This document shows, piece by piece, positions 13,021 through 22,729 of a stretch of 32,317 nt of DNA. Source of the DNA: Jatrophihabitans sp. (GTDB lineage Bacteria > Actinomycetota > Actinomycetes > Mycobacteriales > Jatrophihabitantaceae); assembly GCA_036389035.1 (NCBI GenBank), contig DASVQQ010000019.1, forward strand, positions 1-32,317, read 5' to 3'. The notes under the pieces are model-generated. The model was given only the letters and a program-made list of their open reading frames with translations. It was not told where the DNA came from and ran no database searches. The position numbers and the translations under genes are program-made. Numbering within the stretch: the stretch's first letter is position 1; each line of letters starts with the position of its first letter.

Positions 13021-15513
13021 TCAGCCGCGCAGCACAGCGCCCAGCCGCGACCCGGCCTCGGCGATCGCCGCGTCGCGTGCGGCAGTCGCCTCCTCCACCG
13101 TCAGGGTTCGGTCGAAAGCCCGGAACCGCAGCGCGAACGCCAGCGACTTCAACCCGGCCCCCAGCCGCTGGTCATCGGTGTAGACGTCGAACAACCGGGC
13201 CGATTCCAGCAGCTCGCCGGCGCCGTCGCGGACCGCCGCCAGCACCTCGGCGGCCGGCACCCCTTCCGCCACCACCAGCGCCAGGTCGAGCAGCACCGGC
13301 GGGTAACCGGACAGCACCGGCGCCTGGGCCGGCGGCGGCGGGCCGAAGGCGTCAAGGTTCAGCTCCATCGCGCAGGTGCGCGCCGGCAGGTCCAGAGCCG
13401 CGATCAGCCGCGGCGTCAACTCGCCGGAAGTGCCGACCACCTCGCCGTCCAGCAGCAACTGCGCGCAGCGGCCCGGGTGCCACGGCGCGACGTCGGCCTT
13501 GCGGACCTGCAGCTCCCGCCTAGCCTCCCGGGCGACCAGCCGGGCGGACTCGATGGCATCAGCCCAGCAGGCGGCCCGGCCGGTCCCCCACCAGCCCGGC
13601 AGCTCCACGTCACCGGTCAGCACGGTCGCCAGGTACCGGGGCTGGACCGGGACGGTCCGGGCGAGCGCGGCCAGCTCGGCGTCGCTGGGCCGGTGCTCGA
13701 CGCTCGGCCGGGGCGCGGGATCGGTGCTCTCGGCCGGCAGGTAGACCAGGCCCATCTCGAAGACCGCCAGCTCCCGGTTGCCCCGGCCCAGGTTGCGGCT
13801 CAGGTTGGCCAGCAGCCCCGGCAGCAGCGAGGTGCGCAGCTCCGGCTCGGTCTCCGAGATCGGGTTGGCCAGCCGCAGCGCCTGCCGCCTGCTCGCATCC
13901 GGCGGCAGGCCGAAGGTGTCGTGGACGGCCGGCGAGACGAACGGGTAGTTGATCACCTCGGTGTAGCCGGCCTCGGCCAGCGCCCGGGAGACCGACCGGC
14001 GCAGGCGCTGCTCGGCGGTCCAGCCGCGTCCGGCGGGCGCGGTGGGCAGCACCGAGGGCACCTTGTCATAGCCCTCCAGCCGCACCACCTCTTCGATCAG
14101 GTCGGCCGGATCGGTGAGGTCCGGACGCCAGGTCGGCGGGGTCACCGACAGCACCGTCTCAGCGGAGTCCGGACCGGTTCCAGCAGCCATCGCGACCTGG
14201 CAGCCGACCTGCTCCAGCCGACGCCGGACGGCCTCGGTGGCGATCGGCGTTCCGGCCAGCTCACCGGGCCGAGCCGCCGGCAGCGTGATCGGCAGCGGCT
14301 CCGGCCCGTCGCCGACCACCGTGCCGCCGGCGACCGCGGTGGCCCCGCCGTGCTCGATCAGCAGGTCGACGCAGCGCTGCAACGCCACTGCCGCCATCGC
14401 CGGGTCGACGCCGCGCTCGAAGCGCTTGGCGGCCTCGGAGGGCAGCTTGTGCCGGCGGACCGCCCGGCTGATCGACGCCGGGTCGAAGTGGGCCGCTTCG
14501 AGCAGCACGTCGCGGGTGTCGGAGGACAGCTCGGTGGCCGCGCCGCCCATCACGCCGGCCAGCCCGATCGGGCCGCGGTCATCGGTGATGACCAGGTCCT
14601 CGGCGTCCAGGGACCGGACCGCGCCGTCCAGGGTGGTGAGCTTCTCCCCCGGCTCGGCCCGGCGCACCCCGATGGGGCCGGTCAGCAACGCCTGGTCATA
14701 GCCGTGCAGCGGCTGGCCGGTCTCGAGCATCACGTAGTTGGTGATGTCCACGGCCAGCGAGATACCGCGCATCCCGCAGGCCCGCAGCCGCCGGGCGATG
14801 AACTCCGGCGTCGGGCGCCGGGCGTCGAGCCCGGTCACCGCCCGCACCTCGAACCGGTCGCAGCCGGCCGGGTCCGAGACCGACACCGGGTAGCCCGGGG
14901 CGGCGCCTGGGTCGGCGGCCGGCGCGCGCACGTCGGAGAACGCCACGTCCAGCGCCGCGGCCGCCTCCCGGGCCAATCCCCGGACGGCCAGGCAGTAGCC
15001 GCGGTCGGCGGTGACGGCGATGTCGAGCACCGCGTCCCGCATGCCGAGCGCGTCCAGCGCGTCCTGGCCGGGCTGTCCGCAGTCCGGCGGCAGCACCAGG
15101 ATCCCGGAGTGCTCCTCACCCAGGCCCAGTTCGCGGGCCGAGCAGATCATGCCGTCCGAGATACGGCCGTAGGTCTGGCGGGCCGTGATCGGAAACGGCC
15201 CGGGCAGCACCGCACCGGGCAGCGCCGCCACGATCAGGTCGCCCTCGGCGAAGTTGCGAGCGCCGCAGACGATGCCGCGCGGCTCCGGCTCACCGACGTC
15301 GACCAGGCAGTACCGGATCGGCTTCTTGAACTCGGAGAGTTCCTCGATCGAGCTGACCCGGCCGATGAGCAACGGCCCGCTGACCCCGTCGGCCGGCGAG
15401 GAGACCCGTTCGACCTCCAGCCCGACCCGGACCAGCGCCTCGCCCAGCGCCGGCCCGCTCAGCCCGGCCGGCAGCGCGGCGAACTCCGCGATCCAGGACA
15501 CCGGCGCGCGCAT
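13021..15513 (-). CDS. pheT: Phenylalanyl-tRNA synthetase beta subunit
   Basis: PheT is the large subunit of the alpha2-beta2 enzyme that charges tRNA-Phe. The 830-aa product starts [15 protein letters not shown]. It has an N-terminal EMAP-type tRNA-binding domain (about 40-150), the B3/4 editing region, the B5 region ([11 protein letters not shown] onward), a catalytic-like core and a C-terminal FDX-ACB anticodon-binding domain (last about 95 residues, with [20 protein letters not shown]). Its ATG overlaps the pheS stop by 1 nt (TGATG), and a longer in-frame extension into pheS is rejected. No strong terminator is seen after its stop. Confidence 0.97.
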   Translation of the reverse strand: MRAPVSWIAEFAALPAGLSGPALGEALVRVGLEVERVSSPADGVSGPLLIGRVSSIEELSEFKKPIRYCLVDVGEPEPRGIVCGARNFAEGDLIVAALPGAVLPGPFPITARQTYGRISDGMICSARELGLGEEHSGILVLPPDCGQPGQDALDALGMRDAVLDIAVTADRGYCLAVRGLAREAAAALDVAFSDVRAPAADPGAAPGYPVSVSDPAGCDRFEVRAVTGLDARRPTPEFIARRLRACGMRGISLAVDITNYVMLETGQPLHGYDQALLTGPIGVRRAEPGEKLTTLDGAVRSLDAEDLVITDDRGPIGLAGVMGGAATELSSDTRDVLLEAAHFDPASISRAVRRHKLPSEAAKRFERGVDPAMAAVALQRCVDLLIEHGGATAVAGGTVVGDGPEPLPITLPAARPGELAGTPIATEAVRRRLEQVGCQVAMAAGTGPDSAETVLSVTPPTWRPDLTDPADLIEEVVRLEGYDKVPSVLPTAPAGRGWTAEQRLRRSVSRALAEAGYTEVINYPFVSPAVHDTFGLPPDASRRQALRLANPISETEPELRTSLLPGLLANLSRNLGRGNRELAVFEMGLVYLPAESTDPAPRPSVEHRPSDAELAALARTVPVQPRYLATVLTGDVELPGWWGTGRAACWADAIESARLVAREARRELQVRKADVAPWHPGRCAQLLLDGEVVGTSGELTPRLIAALDLPARTCAMELNLDAFGPPPPAQAPVLSGYPPVLLDLALVVAEGVPAAEVLAAVRDGAGELLESARLFDVYTDDQRLGAGLKSLAFALRFRAFDRTLTVEEATAARDAAIAEAGSRLGAVLRG

Positions 15514-16634
15514 CAGGCCTCCATTCCGAAGGCCTGGGTGAACCGGACGTCGCCCTCGACGATGTTGCGCAGGTCGGCGGCGTTGTTCCGGAACATCATG
15601 GTGCGCTCGATTCCCATTCCGAAGGCGAAGCCCGAGTAGACCTCGGGGTCGATGCCGCAGGCCCGCAGCACCCGCGGGTTGACCATGCCGCAGCCGCCCC
15701 ACTCGATCCAGCCCTCGCTGTCGCAGGTGCGGCACGGCCGGTTGGGGTTTCCGGCGGACTCACCGCGGCAGACGAAGCACAGCAGGTCGGGCTCGGCGCT
15801 CGGCTCGGTGAACGGAAAGTAGGACGGCCGCAGCCGGGTGACGATCCCGGGGCCGAAGAAGGCCTGGGCCATGTGGTCCAGGGTGCCCTTGAGGTGCGCC
15901 ATGGTGATGCCCTTGTCGATCACCAGGCCCTCCACCTGGTGGAACACCGGCGAGTGAGTGGCGTCCGGCTCGTCGGTGCGAAAGACCTTGCCCGGGCAGA
16001 TGACGTAGATCGGCGGCTTGCGGGTGAGCATCACCCGCGCCTGCACCGGCGAGGTGTGCGTGCGCAGCACCAGGCCGCTGTCGGCCGAGCCGTCCGGCGC
16101 GGCCACGAAGAAGGTGTCCATCAGGGTCCGGGTCGGGTGGTCGACGCCGATGTTCAGGGCGTCGAAGTTGAACCACTCCGCCTCGACCTCCGGTCCCTCG
16201 GCGACCTCCCAACCCATCGCGGTGAAGACGTCGCCGATCAGCTCTTGGGTGGTGGTCAGCGGGTGCCGGGCACCGGTGATCCGGCGGTCCCAGGGCAGCG
16301 TCACGTCGACCGACTCCTCGAGCAGCACCCGGGCGTCGCGCTCGGCCTCGAGCTCGGCCAGCCGGGCGGCGTAGGCCTGCCGGACCTCGGTGCGGGCGGC
16401 GTTGACCCGCTTTCCGGCGTCGGACTTCGCGGCCGGCGGCAGCGCCGCGATCTCGCGGTTGGCCAGCGCCAGCGGGGACCGGTCACCGACATGGGCGGCC
16501 TGGGCGGCCCGCAGCTGATCCAGGTCAGCGGCCTTGGCCAGAGCCTCGCGCGCCTGGGCGACCCCCGCTGCCAGGGCGGCCGGGCTCAGCGCGGCGACCT
16601 GCTTGGGGTCATAGGGGTCATTGGCGCCAGACAT
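15513..16634 (-). CDS. pheS: Phenylalanyl-tRNA synthetase alpha subunit
   Basis: PheS is the catalytic subunit of class II phenylalanyl-tRNA synthetase. The 373-aa protein has an N-terminal coiled-coil arm (about 15-95) and class II motif 1 in [20 protein letters not shown]. Motif 2 is around [11 protein letters not shown] and [15 protein letters not shown] cysteine pair insert (CFVC...CRTC) is usual in actinobacteria, and motif 3 is [20 protein letters not shown] lies a few nt before the ATG. In the 66-bp gap upstream is a two-copy 13-14-bp repeat (TCGACTGGG(G)TCAT, about 16648-16674) and a short CCCC/GGGG hairpin. Neither looks like a known phe attenuator. Confidence 0.97.
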   Translation of the reverse strand: MSGANDPYDPKQVAALSPAALAAGVAQAREALAKAADLDQLRAAQAAHVGDRSPLALANREIAALPPAAKSDAGKRVNAARTEVRQAYAARLAELEAERDARVLLEESVDVTLPWDRRITGARHPLTTTQELIGDVFTAMGWEVAEGPEVEAEWFNFDALNIGVDHPTRTLMDTFFVAAPDGSADSGLVLRTHTSPVQARVMLTRKPPIYVICPGKVFRTDEPDATHSPVFHQVEGLVIDKGITMAHLKGTLDHMAQAFFGPGIVTRLRPSYFPFTEPSAEPDLLCFVCRGESAGNPNRPCRTCDSEGWIEWGGCGMVNPRVLRACGIDPEVYSGFAFGMGIERTMMFRNNAADLRNIVEGDVRFTQAFGMEA

Positions 16635-16700
16635 GGAAGTCCTTCTTCGACTGGGTCATTCGACTGGGGTCATTAGCCCCGAGGGGAGCTGACTAGCAGT

Positions 16701-17504
16701 CTAGGAGAGCGGCTGAAGCCGATTTGCCCGTGCCGAGGCGTACAGGCAGACGGCGGCGGCGGCGGCCAGGTTCAGGCTCTCGGCCCGGCCGTGCACCGGC
16801 ACCCGCACCGACCGCTCGGCCGCCCGCAGCAGGTCGGCGGGCAGCCCCCTGGCCTCGTTGCCGAAGATCCAGGCGGTCCGGCCGCGCAGCATGCCCTGAT
16901 CGGTCAGCTCGTCGAGATCCAGGTCGGCCGCTGCGGTGGTGGCCAGGGTGAGCAGGCCGGCCGCGCGGCACTCGGCGATCGCGGCGGCCGGGTCCAGGCC
17001 GGTGACCACGTCGAGGTGGAACAGGCTGCCGGCGGCGGCCCGGACGGCCTTGCCGTTGTAGGGGTCCACCGAGTCGCCGGTGAACAGCACCGCGTCGGCG
17101 CCCGCTGCGTCGGCGGTGCGCAGGATGGCGCCGGCGTTGCCGGGGTCATTGGCCTCGACCAGGATCGCGACCAGCCGCGGTTTTCTGGCCAGCGCGTCGG
17201 CCAGGCTGACGTCGAGGGTGGCGCAGACCGCGACCAGGCCCTGCGGATGCACGGTCTCACTCAACGAGGCGGCGGCCCGGTCGCTGATCTCGGCCACCGA
17301 TCCGGCGGCGGCGTGGGAGAGCACGTCGGCGTGGCGCTGGGCAGCCGCCGCCGTGGCGAACACCTCGAGCACCGTGCCGGGGCGCAGCAACGCCTCACGG
17401 ACCGACTGCACGCCCTCGGCAAGAAACCGCCCGGCTTCGCGGCGGCCCCGAGGACTGGTCAGTCGTCGGGCCGCCACGAGCCGGGCGTTGGAGTCGGAAA
17501 GCAC
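16701..17504 (-). CDS. SpoU/TrmH-family RNA 2'-O-methyltransferase
   Basis: Members methylate the 2'-O of ribose in rRNA or tRNA with S-adenosylmethionine. The 267-aa protein has an N-terminal substrate-binding domain (about 1-100, with GRFLAEGVQSVREAL) and the SPOUT knot. The three knot motifs are NDPGNAGAILRTADAAGAD (119-137), WIFGNEARGL (212-221) and VRVPVHGRAESLNLAAAAAV (233-252). The GTG at 17504 is 11 nt downstream of the rplT stop, so it is part of the infC-rpmI-rplT unit. This gene order is common upstream of pheST. The target nucleotide cannot be named from sequence. Confidence 0.94.
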   Translation of the reverse strand: MLSDSNARLVAARRLTSPRGRREAGRFLAEGVQSVREALLRPGTVLEVFATAAAAQRHADVLSHAAAGSVAEISDRAAASLSETVHPQGLVAVCATLDVSLADALARKPRLVAILVEANDPGNAGAILRTADAAGADAVLFTGDSVDPYNGKAVRAAAGSLFHLDVVTGLDPAAAIAECRAAGLLTLATTAAADLDLDELTDQGMLRGRTAWIFGNEARGLPADLLRAAERSVRVPVHGRAESLNLAAAAAVCLYASARANRLQPLS

Positions 17505-17515
17505 CGACCGCGCGA

Positions 17516-17914
17516 TTACGCGGCGGGCGTCTGGGCGGCGGCGCCGCCGATGCCCTCAGCCTCGACAGCCTTCTTCGCGACCGCGACCAGCGCCGCGAAC
17601 GCCGGGGCGTCGGTGACCGCGAGGTCGGCCAGCACCTTGCGGTCGGCCTGGACGCCGGCCAACCGCAGCCCCTGCATGAAGCGGTTGTAGGTCATGTCGT
17701 TGGCGCGGGCGGCCGCGTTGATCCGGGTGATCCACAGCTTGCGGAAGTCGCCCTTGCGCGCCTTGCGGTCGCGGTAGGAGTACGTCGCCGAGTGCAGCAA
17801 CTGCTCCTTGGCCTTGCGGTACAGCCGCGAACGCTGGCCCCGGTAACCCGAGGCCGCTTCGAGGGTCGTCCTGCGCTTCTTCTGGGCGTTTACCGCCCGC
17901 TTGACGCGTGCCAC
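17516..17914 (-). CDS. rplT: Ribosomal protein bL20
   Basis: bL20 is an early assembly protein of the large ribosomal subunit and binds 23S rRNA. The 132-aa product begins [18 protein letters not shown] and has [18 protein letters not shown], followed by the conserved [19 protein letters not shown]. The C-terminus has a short alanine-rich tail beyond the usual end ([10 protein letters not shown]). It follows rpmI by 83 nt. In some bacteria bL20 represses its own operon by binding the leader, but no copy of that site is recognised here. Confidence 0.98.
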   Translation of the reverse strand: MARVKRAVNAQKKRRTTLEAASGYRGQRSRLYRKAKEQLLHSATYSYRDRKARKGDFRKLWITRINAAARANDMTYNRFMQGLRLAGVQADRKVLADLAVTDAPAFAALVAVAKKAVEAEGIGGAAAQTPAA

Positions 17915-17997
17915 GTTGGTAGTCCTTGTTCATCAGGCCGAGCTGGAGGTCCGGGGTGTCCGGCCAGCGGCTCAGCGGGGACGATCTGCGGGTTGGA

Positions 17998-18192
17998 TCA
18001 GCGGCCGAGCATGCGCTTGACGCGCGGGACGTCGACGGCTGCGATCGTTTCGGTGCCGGCCAGGCGCCGGGTGAGCTTGGAGGACTTGCGCTCCAGCAGG
18101 TGGCGCCTACCCGCGCGCTCGGTCAGCAACTTGCCGCTGCCGGTGATCTTGACGCGCTTCTTCATCCCCGAGTGGGTCTTGTTCTTAGGCAT
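17998..18192 (-). CDS. rpmI: Ribosomal protein bL35
   Basis: bL35 is a small, basic protein of the large subunit. The 64-aa product [20 protein letters not shown] and the later [13 protein letters not shown] block are diagnostic. It lies between infC (78 nt upstream) and rplT, the standard operon position. GAAGGA sits just before the ATG as a ribosome-binding site. Confidence 0.98.
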   Translation of the reverse strand: MPKNKTHSGMKKRVKITGSGKLLTERAGRRHLLERKSSKLTRRLAGTETIAAVDVPRVKRMLGR

Positions 18193-18270
18193 AGGAATCC
18201 TTCTTCGTGAGTGCCGGCCATCTGTCCGGATGGCCGGCGGAACCAGTGCCGACGGCTCTGGGCTGGTGGC

Positions 18271-18837
18271 CTAGGCCTGCGGCGCTTGCTCCTCGACGGT
18301 CTTTGCGGGGCGGCTAGCTGCTTTGGTGCTGCGATGCGGAGCAACGACCATGACCATGTTGCGGCCGTCCTGCTTGGGCGATGACTCCACGAAGCCGAGT
18401 TCGGTGATGTCCTCAGCCAGCTTCTGCAGCAACCGGAACCCGAGTTCTGGCCGGGACTGCTCGCGACCACGGAACATGATCGTGATCTTGACCTTGTCAC
18501 CCTGCTTGAGGAACCGCTCGACGTGACCCTTCTTGGTCTCGTAGTCGTGCGGGTCGATCTTCGGACGGAGCTTCATTTCCTTGATCACGGTCAGTGCCTG
18601 ATTGCGCCGGGCCTCGCGGGCCTTCTGCGCGCTCTCGTACTTGAACTTGCCGTAATCCATGAGCTTGCAGACCGGTGGCCGCGCCATCGGCGCCACCTCG
18701 ACGAGGTCGAGGTCGGCTTCGGCGGCCAGTTCGAGGGCTTTGCCGATCGGCACGATGCCGACCTGCTCGCCCTCGGGCCCGACGAGTCGGACCTCGGGAA
18801 CGCGAATCCGGTCATTGATCCGGGGTTCAGAGCTGAT
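18271..18837 (-). CDS. infC: Translation initiation factor IF-3, ATC start
   Basis: IF-3 binds the 30S subunit, keeps it free of 50S and checks start codons and initiator tRNA. The 188-aa product is collinear with actinobacterial IF-3: [20 protein letters not shown] at the N-terminus, the [11 protein letters not shown] linker helix and [18 protein letters not shown]. No ATG or GTG lies at the right place. The ATC at 18835-18837 (reading ISSEPRIND) sits 4 nt after an AGGAGG, and family members are known to use rare AUU/AUC starts that make IF-3 repress its own synthesis. I therefore place the start there. The first gene of infC-rpmI-rplT. Confidence 0.95.
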   Translation of the reverse strand: MSSEPRINDRIRVPEVRLVGPEGEQVGIVPIGKALELAAEADLDLVEVAPMARPPVCKLMDYGKFKYESAQKAREARRNQALTVIKEMKLRPKIDPHDYETKKGHVERFLKQGDKVKITIMFRGREQSRPELGFRLLQKLAEDITELGFVESSPKQDGRNMVMVVAPHRSTKAASRPAKTVEEQAPQA

Positions 18838-19240
18838 GGGGCCTCCTAGGTTGTGCTGCTGGATGGAGGCTGCCGCACTGCCGCGAGTGCTGGATAAGGC
18901 ACTGGCGACAATGACAACGGCCCCGCTGCAACCGATGCAGTCGGGGCCGGAGATCTCCGCGATCCGGACAGCGCCCAAAGGACCGGCTGATGCCGGAACA
19001 ACGGGTACCGCCTGGCACCGCCGTGAGGCGGTGCTGGACCGAACCCGGCTGCCGTGAGGCTGCGCGGGTGGGAAACCGGGGCTTCCGCTTGCACGCCGGC
19101 TCGTGCCTTGCGGGCACGGAACTGACGGGTCGCGTGTGAAGGGTAGCAGCGTGAGCACCGAGCACCCAAACGGTCAGGCGCACCCGACGCGCCCCAGCCC
19201 GGCCAGGAGCCGGATGAAAAGTCCGGCTTATTATGATGTT
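18838..19240 (-). promoter_or_regulatory. Structured 5' leader region of infC
   Basis: No protein gene is credible in the 526 bp between infC and the divergent plus-strand gene. Reading toward infC, three strong inverted repeats occur. The first is AGCCGGA/TCCGGCT (19208-19228) and the second GCACCGCC-loop-GGCGGTGC (19015-19034). The third is a 12-bp stem GGCCCCG-CTGCA with a one-base bulge (18918-18949), followed on the minus strand by a moderately T-rich GTTGTCATTGT. The last resembles an attenuator or terminator. A CATAAT -10-like hexamer is at 19230-19235 (minus), but without a good -35. It does not match the leader motifs I know (bL20 leader, c-di-AMP riboswitch). Confidence 0.45.
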
Positions 19241-19363
19241 GGCCTGTCGGGTGCCGGATTGAACCACTGATTTCGGCAAACAACTCGCGCCACGCCGCAC
19301 ATTCGGTTTACTGTGCCTTAACGCGCGGGGGGCCGTGAAGTAAGTCGACAGGGAAGTCTTGAC

Positions 19364-20911
19364 GTGACCCGACGCTGCACCCCGCCCCGTTCCCGCATCC
19401 TCGGACTGGCCGGCAAGGCCGCCGTCGCCACCGTGATAGCCGGCCTGGCAGCCTTCGGCGGCGTCCAGTCCGTGGCTCTCGCCGCAACCCCGAGCGACCC
19501 GATCGGCTACCTGGACCAGGTGATCCCGAGCGGATCCACCGCCATCAGCGTCCAGGGATGGGCCGCCGATCCCGACAACCTGGCGCTGCCGCTGACCGTC
19601 CGGGCCACCCTGGACGGAGCCGGCGCCGGTCAGGTCGTCACCGCGGTGTCGCGTCCGGACGTGGTCAAGGCCCTCTCCACCGGTCCGACACCGGGCTTCG
19701 CGATGACGCTGGCGGCCCAGCCGGGCAGCCACACGGTCTGCGTCACGGCCGTGAACATCTCAGCCGGTGGCGACACCTCGCTCGGCTGCCGGACGGTGGT
19801 GGTGCCCGCGCCGATCGGCAGCACCCCGACCGCCGCCGAGATCGCCGCTCGCAGCCCGTTCGGAGCGCTGGAGAAGGTCAGCGCCAGCGGCAACACCGTC
19901 ACCCTGACCGGCTGGGCGGCCGACCCGGACAACCTGGCCCAGCCGCTGAAGATCAACGCCGGGTACAACGGCAGCGCCGCGGTCATCACCTCGGCGAAGG
20001 TGGTGTCCAGGCCTGACATCGCGCTGTCCCGCAACGTCGGCGGCAACCAGGGGTACTCGGTCACCATCACGCTGCGCGACGGAAACCACCTGGTCTGCGC
20101 GGCGGCCGTCAACATCGGCGTCGGGGTCAACCGGCAGCTCGGCGCCTGCCTCAAGGTCTCCGTCGGGCTGACCGCCGCCGAGATCGCGGCCCGCAGCCCG
20201 CAGGGAGCGCTGGAGGCGACCCGCGCCCAGAGCGCCACCAGCATCGGCGTCCGCGGCTGGGCCTCCGACCCGGACAACCGGGCTGCCTCGATCAAGGTGG
20301 TGGCCTACCTCGATGGCGCGGTGGCCGCCACTGTGACCGCCTCGGTGCCCCGACCGGACCTTCTCAGCAGCCAGCCCCAGGTCGGCCCGGCGGCCGGCTA
20401 CTCCTTTTCCATCCCTGCCAGCACCGGCTCGCACAACGTCTGCCTGTGGGCGCTGAACATCGGTGTCGGGAACAACAAGCTGCTCGGCTGCGCGGCGCTG
20501 AGCACCCCGGCGGTGACGATGCTGCCCGGCCCCGCGCCGGCGACCCCGGCCGCCAACACCAAGATCGTCACTCTGGCCAAGACGTTCATCGGCAAGCCCT
20601 ACGTCTGGGGCGGCGCCAGCCCGGCCGGCTTCGACTGCTCAGGGCTGGTGCAGTACAGCTACCGGACCGCGGCCGCGCTCAGCACCCCGCGGATCGCCCA
20701 GGACCAGTTCCGGGCGGCCCGGATGATCCCGGCCGCTCGAGCGGTGCCGGGTGACCTGGTCTTCTACTCCGACAACACCGGCAGCGTCTATCACGTCGGG
20801 ATCTACACCGGGCCCGGCATGACGGTCGCCGCCACGAACCCGGCCGGCGGCGTCCGGTCCCAGGCGATCTGGGACAGGACCGCCACCTTCGGCAGCTTCA
20901 CCCACGCCTGA
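19364..20911 (+). CDS. Secreted NlpC/P60 cell-wall hydrolase with three GWAxDPDN repeats
   Basis: NlpC/P60 enzymes cut peptide bonds in peptidoglycan stems. The 515-aa product has a signal peptide (basic start, hydrophobic 12-39, cleavage likely after ALA at 38-40). Three beta-rich repeats of about 105-115 residues follow, marked by GWAADPDN (65-72), GWAADPDN (183-190) and GWASDPDN (298-305). Each ends with a cysteine pair (C126/C142, C245/C262, C360/C376), probably disulphides. After a proline/alanine linker comes the catalytic domain (about 397-515). Its nucleophile is C425 in FDCSGLVQYSY, its base H477 in YHVGIY, and N492 is a candidate third residue. The GTG start has AGGGAAG 7 nt upstream. 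It is transcribed alone, divergent from infC. Confidence 0.92.
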   Translation: MTRRCTPPRSRILGLAGKAAVATVIAGLAAFGGVQSVALAATPSDPIGYLDQVIPSGSTAISVQGWAADPDNLALPLTVRATLDGAGAGQVVTAVSRPDVVKALSTGPTPGFAMTLAAQPGSHTVCVTAVNISAGGDTSLGCRTVVVPAPIGSTPTAAEIAARSPFGALEKVSASGNTVTLTGWAADPDNLAQPLKINAGYNGSAAVITSAKVVSRPDIALSRNVGGNQGYSVTITLRDGNHLVCAAAVNIGVGVNRQLGACLKVSVGLTAAEIAARSPQGALEATRAQSATSIGVRGWASDPDNRAASIKVVAYLDGAVAATVTASVPRPDLLSSQPQVGPAAGYSFSIPASTGSHNVCLWALNIGVGNNKLLGCAALSTPAVTMLPGPAPATPAANTKIVTLAKTFIGKPYVWGGASPAGFDCSGLVQYSYRTAAALSTPRIAQDQFRAARMIPAARAVPGDLVFYSDNTGSVYHVGIYTGPGMTVAATNPAGGVRSQAIWDRTATFGSFTHA

Positions 20912-20960
20912 GCCGTCCTGCCTGAGCCCGTCCCCGCCGTAGCCGTCCTGCCTGGCTGTA

Positions 20961-20986
20961 GCCGCGTGCCCTGATCGGCGCGCGGC
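20961..20986. terminator. Hairpin between convergent genes
   Basis: GCCGCG (20961-20966) pairs with CGCGGC (20981-20986), with further pairing possible inside. It fills the space just before the stop of the minus-strand PH-domain gene and after the plus-strand hydrolase, so it could serve both. There is no U-tract. Just upstream the 14-mer AGCCGTCCTGCCTG occurs twice (20911-20924 and 20941-20954). Confidence 0.45.
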
Positions 20987-21460
20987 TCAGCGGGAGGCGG
21001 CGTGCAACGCGCGCAGCCCCTGCATGACCCGGACGCTGCGCTCGCCGTCCCCCCGCTGGACGGCGTACAGGGTGATCAGCTCGTCACCGGGCAGCACCAG
21101 CCGGGCGAACCGGGCCTTGGGTGGAAACTCGATCGCGGTGACCAGTGCCCAGTCCACGTGCCGGTAGCCGCCGAAGAAGCCGCGGCAGTCCACGCCCCGG
21201 GCGTCGGCGCGCAGCCGGGGCCGGGTCACCGAGAGGATGCCGAGAGCGGCCAGCAGGCCGGTGCCGGCGATGCCGAACTGGTCGGCGGTGCTGAAGCTGA
21301 AGCCGTCGGCGGTGCTGCGCAGGATCACCGCGGCGAAGCCGAACAGGGCCAGCACCACCACGGCGGCCAGCACCGCGATCGGAGTGGCCCGGACCGGCCG
21401 GGCGCTGACCTGCCGCGGAGTCCGGGTCTCAGAAGTGTCGTGGGCCGCCGGCTCGGTCAT
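20987..21460 (-). CDS. PH-domain membrane protein (Cfp6-like)
   Basis: The product (157 aa from ATG at 21460) has two hydrophobic segments, PIAVLAAVVVLALFGFAAVIL and FGIAGTGLLAALGILSV, forming a membrane hairpin. A C-terminal bacterial PH domain of about 75 residues follows (RLRADARGVDCRGFFGGYRHVDWALVTAIEFP and onward). Proteins of this type are annotated in actinobacteria as low-molecular-weight antigen 6 and often lie next to hisG. Their function is unknown. An ATG at 21502 would give 171 aa and overlap hisG by 17 nt; I prefer 21460 because a weak AGGG site precedes it. Confidence 0.82.
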   Translation of the reverse strand: MTEPAAHDTSETRTPRQVSARPVRATPIAVLAAVVVLALFGFAAVILRSTADGFSFSTADQFGIAGTGLLAALGILSVTRPRLRADARGVDCRGFFGGYRHVDWALVTAIEFPPKARFARLVLPGDELITLYAVQRGDGERSVRVMQGLRALHAASR

Positions 21461-21485
21461 CGCGCGGCCCTGCCGGCTGCGCTCG

Positions 21486-22358
21486 TCATAACCGGCAGGC
21501 ATGGATGTCGGTGACCAGGATGGCGCGCGCCCCGATCTCCCAGAGCTCGTCCATGATGCGGTTGGTGTCGCGGCGCGGCACCATCGAGCGCACCGCCGAC
21601 CAGCCCGCGGTGCGCAGCGGCGAGACGGTCGGGGACTCGAAGCCCGGAGTGACCGCGACCGCCCGCTCGACCAGGTGATCGGCGATGTCGTAGTCCATCA
21701 GCACGTACTGCCGGGCGATCATCACGCCCTGCAACCGTCGCACCAACTGCTCCACCGCGGACGACGAGGCCGCCCCGGTGCGCCGGACCAGCGCCGCCTG
21801 GGACCGGAACAGCGGCTCGCCGAAGATCTCCAGCCCGGCCGCGCGCAGCGTGGTTCCGGTCTCGACCACGTCGGCGATCGCGTCGGCGACATCGAGCCGG
21901 ACGGCGGTCTCGACCGCGCCGTCGAGCTTGATCACCTCCGCCTCGACGCCCTGCTCGGCGAGGTAGTGCGACAGCAGGCCCGGATAGGCGGTCGCGATCC
22001 GGCGCCCGCGCAGGTCTGTCAGGCTCTTGCTGGAGCCGATGTCGGCGGCGAACCGGAAGGTCGAGCTGGCGAAGCCCAGCTGCAGGATCACCTCGGCCTT
22101 GGCGCCGGAGTCCAGCAGCAGGTCCTCGCCGGTGATGCCGACGTCCAGCCGGCCCGAGCCGACGTACAGGGCGATGTCACGGGGGCGGAGGAAGAAGAAC
22201 TCGGTGCTGTTGTCCGGGTCCTGCAGCACCAGTTCGCGGTTGTCGTTGCGCTGGCGGTAGCCGGCCTCGCGCAGCATCTCACTGGCCGGCTCGGCCAGCG
22301 AGCCCTTGTTCGGCACGGCGACCCGCAGCAGGTCGGTGGCGTTCAGATCGGCGGACAC
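21486..22358 (-). CDS. hisG: ATP phosphoribosyltransferase (long form)
   Basis: HisG condenses ATP and PRPP, the first and histidine-inhibited step of histidine synthesis. The 290-aa protein is the long, HisZ-independent form. It has LRVAVPNKGSLAEPASEML at the N-terminus, the PRPP-binding region DAIADVVETGTTLRAAGLE and a C-terminal regulatory domain (about 215-290). The start is GTG at 22358, 6 nt after the hisE stop. The remaining his genes are not nearby, which is usual for actinobacteria where hisE-hisG form a separate pair. Confidence 0.97.
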   Translation of the reverse strand: MSADLNATDLLRVAVPNKGSLAEPASEMLREAGYRQRNDNRELVLQDPDNSTEFFFLRPRDIALYVGSGRLDVGITGEDLLLDSGAKAEVILQLGFASSTFRFAADIGSSKSLTDLRGRRIATAYPGLLSHYLAEQGVEAEVIKLDGAVETAVRLDVADAIADVVETGTTLRAAGLEIFGEPLFRSQAALVRRTGAASSSAVEQLVRRLQGVMIARQYVLMDYDIADHLVERAVAVTPGFESPTVSPLRTAGWSAVRSMVPRRDTNRIMDELWEIGARAILVTDIHACRL

Positions 22359-22364
22359 GGGCGT

Positions 22365-22628
22365 CTACAGGTGCCGGTAGATGTCATCGAGGGTGAGGCC
22401 CTTGCCCAGCATCAGCACCTGGACGCGGTAGAGCAGCTGGCTGATCTCCTGCGCGGTCCGGTCCGCGGACTCGTGCTCGGCCGCCATCCAGACCTCGGCC
22501 GCCTCTTCCAGCACCTTCTTGCCCTGGGCGTGGACGCCGTCGTCCAGGGCCGTCACGGTCGCCGAGCCGGCCGGCCGGTCGGCCTGGCGCCCGGTCAGTT
22601 CGGCGAAGAGTTGGTCGAAGGTCTTCAT
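22365..22628 (-). CDS. hisE: Phosphoribosyl-ATP pyrophosphatase
   Basis: HisE hydrolyses phosphoribosyl-ATP to phosphoribosyl-AMP, the second histidine step. The 87-aa protein has the MazG-like all-helical fold with the metal-binding acidic motif [14 protein letters not shown] (37-50), followed by the [20 protein letters not shown] helix. It is a single-domain HisE, not fused to HisI. The ATG has no clear Shine-Dalgarno sequence. Confidence 0.95.
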   Translation of the reverse strand: MKTFDQLFAELTGRQADRPAGSATVTALDDGVHAQGKKVLEEAAEVWMAAEHESADRTAQEISQLLYRVQVLMLGKGLTLDDIYRHL

Positions 22629-22683
22629 CGCCGCTGAGCCTACGACCCGGCGGGCCCGCAGAGCCGAACCGGGGGCCGGCAGG

Positions 22684-22718
22684 GGCCACCGAGCGGCGTG
22701 TCCGGCCGCTCGGTGGCC
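22684..22718 (-). terminator. Hairpin after the ring-opening amidohydrolase gene
   Basis: A perfect 13-bp inverted repeat (GGCCACCGAGCGG, 9-nt loop, CCGCTCGGTGGCC) lies 11 nt past the amidohydrolase stop and before hisE. It lacks a U-tract, as many actinobacterial terminators do. It most likely ends the carbamate kinase/amidohydrolase transcript and insulates hisE-hisG. Confidence 0.7.
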
Positions 22719-22729
22719 GCGCGGACGGA

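Noticed and set aside
12910..15639. A 909-codon open frame opposite pheT, and similar long antisense frames elsewhere
   Set aside because: High GC content keeps antisense frames open. The proteins are rich in Arg, Gly, Gln and His, lack motifs, and lie exactly over well-identified genes on the other strand.
18950..19363. Possible c-di-AMP riboswitch upstream of the NlpC/P60 gene
   Set aside because: Such riboswitches often precede this gene type, but the conserved GGGGAACC and GGGGUGAAUC-type blocks are missing on the plus strand.
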